Positions 21,285-23,365 of a stretch of DNA of 23,365 bases are shown here, in pieces. Position numbers and translations under genes: made by a program. Each line of letters opens with the position of its first letter. Positions within the stretch are counted from its first letter, which is position 1. The notes under the pieces are model-generated. The model was given only the letters and a program-made list of their open reading frames with translations, had not been told where the DNA came from and made no database searches. The DNA is from Pseudomonadota bacterium (GTDB lineage Bacteria; Pseudomonadota; Gammaproteobacteria; Steroidobacterales; Steroidobacteraceae), in assembly GCA_947454665.1 (NCBI GenBank), contig CANGMU010000008.1:1-23365 (forward strand). The letters are read 5' to 3'.

Positions 21285-23365
21285 GTGACCGCCGTATCGC
21301 CCGACCACACGCCGATGATGCAGCAGTACCTGCGCATCAAGGCCCAGCACCCGGACGTGCTGCTGTTCTACCGGATGGGCGATTTCTACGAATTGTTCTT
21401 CGACGACGCGCGGCGCGTGGCGGCTCTGCTCGACATCACGCTGACGTCCCGCGGTCACTCGGCAGGCGAACCAATCGCGATGGCCGGCGTGCCGGTCGTC
21501 AGCCTCGAGAATTACCTGTCCCGCCTGGTGCGCAAGGGCGAATCGGTCGCGATCTGCGAGCAGGTCGGCGATCCGGCCAAGTCCAAGGGCCCGGTCGAAC
21601 GACAAGTCGTGCGCGTCGTCACGCCTGGCACGCTGGTCGAGGATTCGCTGCTCGACCGAAGCCGCGAAAGCCTGCTGGCCTCGCTGGTCGGCGACAGCAG
21701 CGGCGGCACGCGTCGCTACGGTCTGGCCTGGCTCGACCTGGCCAGCGGCCGGTTCAGCGTCTCGGAACTGGACGGCGCCAGCGCACTGTCCGCGGAGCTG
21801 GAGCGCCTGCGCCCGGCCGAGTTGCTGCTGCCGGAAGACCAGCGCGATGACCATGGCCCGGTGAACACGCGCTTGCGGCCGCCCTGGCATTTCGAATTCG
21901 ACAGCGCGCTGCGTGCACTCACCGGGCAATTCGGCACGCGCGACCTCAAGGGCTTCGGCGCCGACGACCTGCCATTGGCCATCCGCGCTGCCGGCGCACT
22001 GCTGCAGTACGCCGGCGACACCCAGAAAGCCGCCCTGCCGCACGTGCGCTCGCTCCTCGTGCAGCGGCGTGAATCTGGACTTGCGCTGGATGCGGCCACG
22101 CGCCGCAACCTCGAACTGGACCGCAGCCTGACCGGCAACGAAGCCGCCACGCTGTTCGCCGTGCTGGACACGACGACGACAGCGATGGGCTCGCGCGAAC
22201 TGCGTCGCTGGCTGAACCGACCGATGACGGACCGCACGGCGCTGCGCGACCGCTATGGCGCCATCGAGGCACTCTGTGAAGGGCGCGCATTCATGCGTCT
22301 TGCCGTGGCCTTCAAGCCGATCGGCGACCTGGAGCGCGTGCTCGCCCGCGTGGCACTGCGCTCCGCGCGTCCGCGCGACCTGGCGCAGCTGCGTGGCTCT
22401 CTGGGCGCCCTGCCCGATCTGCGCGCGGTGACGGCGAGCCTGCAATCGCCCTGTCTCTCAGCATTGCGCACGCAGGTGCAGGACCATGCCGACCTGCATG
22501 CGCTGCTGCAGCGTGCGGTCGCCGAAGAGCCCTCGGCCTTCCTGCGTGATGGGGATGTCATCGCCACGGGCTTCGATGCGGACCTCGACGAACTGCGCCG
22601 CATCTCGTCGAACACCGATGACTTCCTGCTGGAGCTCGAGCGACGCGAACGCGAGCGCAGTGGCATCGCGCAGCTCAAGCTCGGCTACAACCGGGTGCAG
22701 GGTTTCTTCATCGAGATACCCCGCTCGCACGCCGAGAAAGTGCCCGCGGACTACATCCGCCGGCAGACCGTGAAGTCGGCCGAACGCTTCATCACGCCGG
22801 AACTAAAGTCCTTCGAGGACAAGGTGCTCGGTGCGCGCGACAAGGCGCTGGCCCGCGAAAAGGAACTCTTCGAAGACCTGCTGACCCAGCTGATCGCGCA
22901 GCTGGGCCCCTTGCAGGACAGCGCAGCGGCCGTAGCCAGCCTCGATGCGCTGGCGAGCCTCGCCGAACGCGCCGACACGCTGGGCTGGGCCAGGCCCGAA
23001 CTGTCCGAGTCGCCGGAATTCCGCGTCGAGGGCGGCAGGCATCCGGTCGTCGAACGGTTCATCAGCGATGCCTTCGTGCCGAACGACCTCGACTTCCACG
23101 ACCAGCGTCGCATGCTGGTGGTGACCGGTCCGAACATGGGCGGCAAGTCCACCTACATGCGGCAGGTCGCGCTGATCGCCGTGCTGGCGCACATCGGCAG
23201 CTTCGTGCCGGCGCGCCGCGCCGTGATTGGCCCGCTTGATCGCATCTTCACGCGCATCGGCGCGGGCGACGACCTGGCGGGGGGTCGGTCGACCTTCATG
23301 GTCGAGATGACGGAGACGGCGAACATCCTGCACAACGCGACCGACCGCAGCCTCGTGCTGATGGA
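21285..23365 (+). CDS. mutS: DNA mismatch repair ATPase MutS, 3' end outside window
   Basis: The first 693 codons of MutS, which recognises mismatches and recruits MutL, are present. GTG (21285-21287) gives MTAVSPDHTPMMQQYLRIK, which aligns with E. coli MutS (HTPMMQQYLRLK); the first ATG would remove that segment. The mismatch-reading Phe-x-Glu is F34-Y-E36 in MGDFYELFF. Connector, lever and clamp regions follow, then Walker A GPNMGGKST with K621 (E. coli K620) and the signature region AGDDLAGGRSTFMVEMTE. The frame is open to the right edge. The 163-bp gap to the divergent transporter holds TTGCGG (21217-21222) and TATCAT (21238-21243), a weak promoter candidate with only 15-bp spacing. mutS near pncC-recA recalls the Pseudomonas order. 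Confidence 0.97.
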   Translation, partial: MTAVSPDHTPMMQQYLRIKAQHPDVLLFYRMGDFYELFFDDARRVAALLDITLTSRGHSAGEPIAMAGVPVVSLENYLSRLVRKGESVAICEQVGDPAKSKGPVERQVVRVVTPGTLVEDSLLDRSRESLLASLVGDSSGGTRRYGLAWLDLASGRFSVSELDGASALSAELERLRPAELLLPEDQRDDHGPVNTRLRPPWHFEFDSALRALTGQFGTRDLKGFGADDLPLAIRAAGALLQYAGDTQKAALPHVRSLLVQRRESGLALDAATRRNLELDRSLTGNEAATLFAVLDTTTTAMGSRELRRWLNRPMTDRTALRDRYGAIEALCEGRAFMRLAVAFKPIGDLERVLARVALRSARPRDLAQLRGSLGALPDLRAVTASLQSPCLSALRTQVQDHADLHALLQRAVAEEPSAFLRDGDVIATGFDADLDELRRISSNTDDFLLELERRERERSGIAQLKLGYNRVQGFFIEIPRSHAEKVPADYIRRQTVKSAERFITPELKSFEDKVLGARDKALAREKELFEDLLTQLIAQLGPLQDSAAAVASLDALASLAERADTLGWARPELSESPEFRVEGGRHPVVERFISDAFVPNDLDFHDQRRMLVVTGPNMGGKSTYMRQVALIAVLAHIGSFVPARRAVIGPLDRIFTRIGAGDDLAGGRSTFMVEMTETANILHNATDRSLVLM

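Overview
The window is a GC-rich bacterial chromosome segment, most likely from a gammaproteobacterium of the Xanthomonadales/Nevskiales/Steroidobacter type. The main reason is the conserved block mutS ... pncC (cinA)-recA-recX-alaS-csrA-tRNA-Ser(GCU), a classic gammaproteobacterial order; an rlhA (ydcP) homologue fits as well. The exact genus cannot be read from the sequence. No insertion sequence, prophage, CRISPR array or rRNA gene was seen.

Layout. Positions 1-6168 (all minus strand) hold a tightly packed accessory cluster. In transcription order it contains two aromatic-acid-type MFS transporters, a TolC/CusC-like outer-membrane lipoprotein, a two-domain Tat-exported multicopper oxidase and a periplasmic CopC. 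After a 125-bp gap comes a secreted protein of unknown function, cut by the window's left edge. The first five genes overlap or lie within a few bases of each other and are almost certainly one operon. It combines copper-dependent periplasmic oxidation, copper delivery and transport of small, possibly aromatic, acids. This is the least ordinary part of the window. Divergent from it (6470-8896, plus strand) is a soluble PAS-PAS hybrid histidine kinase with its own receiver and HPt domains and no partner regulator in view.

Positions 8886-12394 (minus) carry rlhA, a 23S rRNA cytidine hydroxylase, followed 5 bp later by a class I iron-sulphur fumarase. The rlhA leader contains three tandem 13-bp repeats. 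Upstream lie tRNA-Ser(GCU), with a good sigma70 promoter, and csrA.

Positions 13031-18577 (minus) are the recombination/SOS core: pncC, thpR, recA, recX, alaS and a small lipoprotein gene. All junctions overlap except thpR-recA, where a 108-bp gap carries a perfect LexA box (17462-17477). recX appears to start at a rare CTG codon overlapping the recA stop. A class V aminotransferase (plus) and a 12-helix carrier resembling nucleotide exchange transporters (minus) converge at 19805/19823. They sit between pncC and mutS (21285 to the right edge, plus, truncated).

In function, the right two thirds is housekeeping: DNA repair, NAD salvage, translation, carbon regulation and the TCA cycle. The left quarter is an accessory copper-oxidase/transport module whose substrate is unknown.
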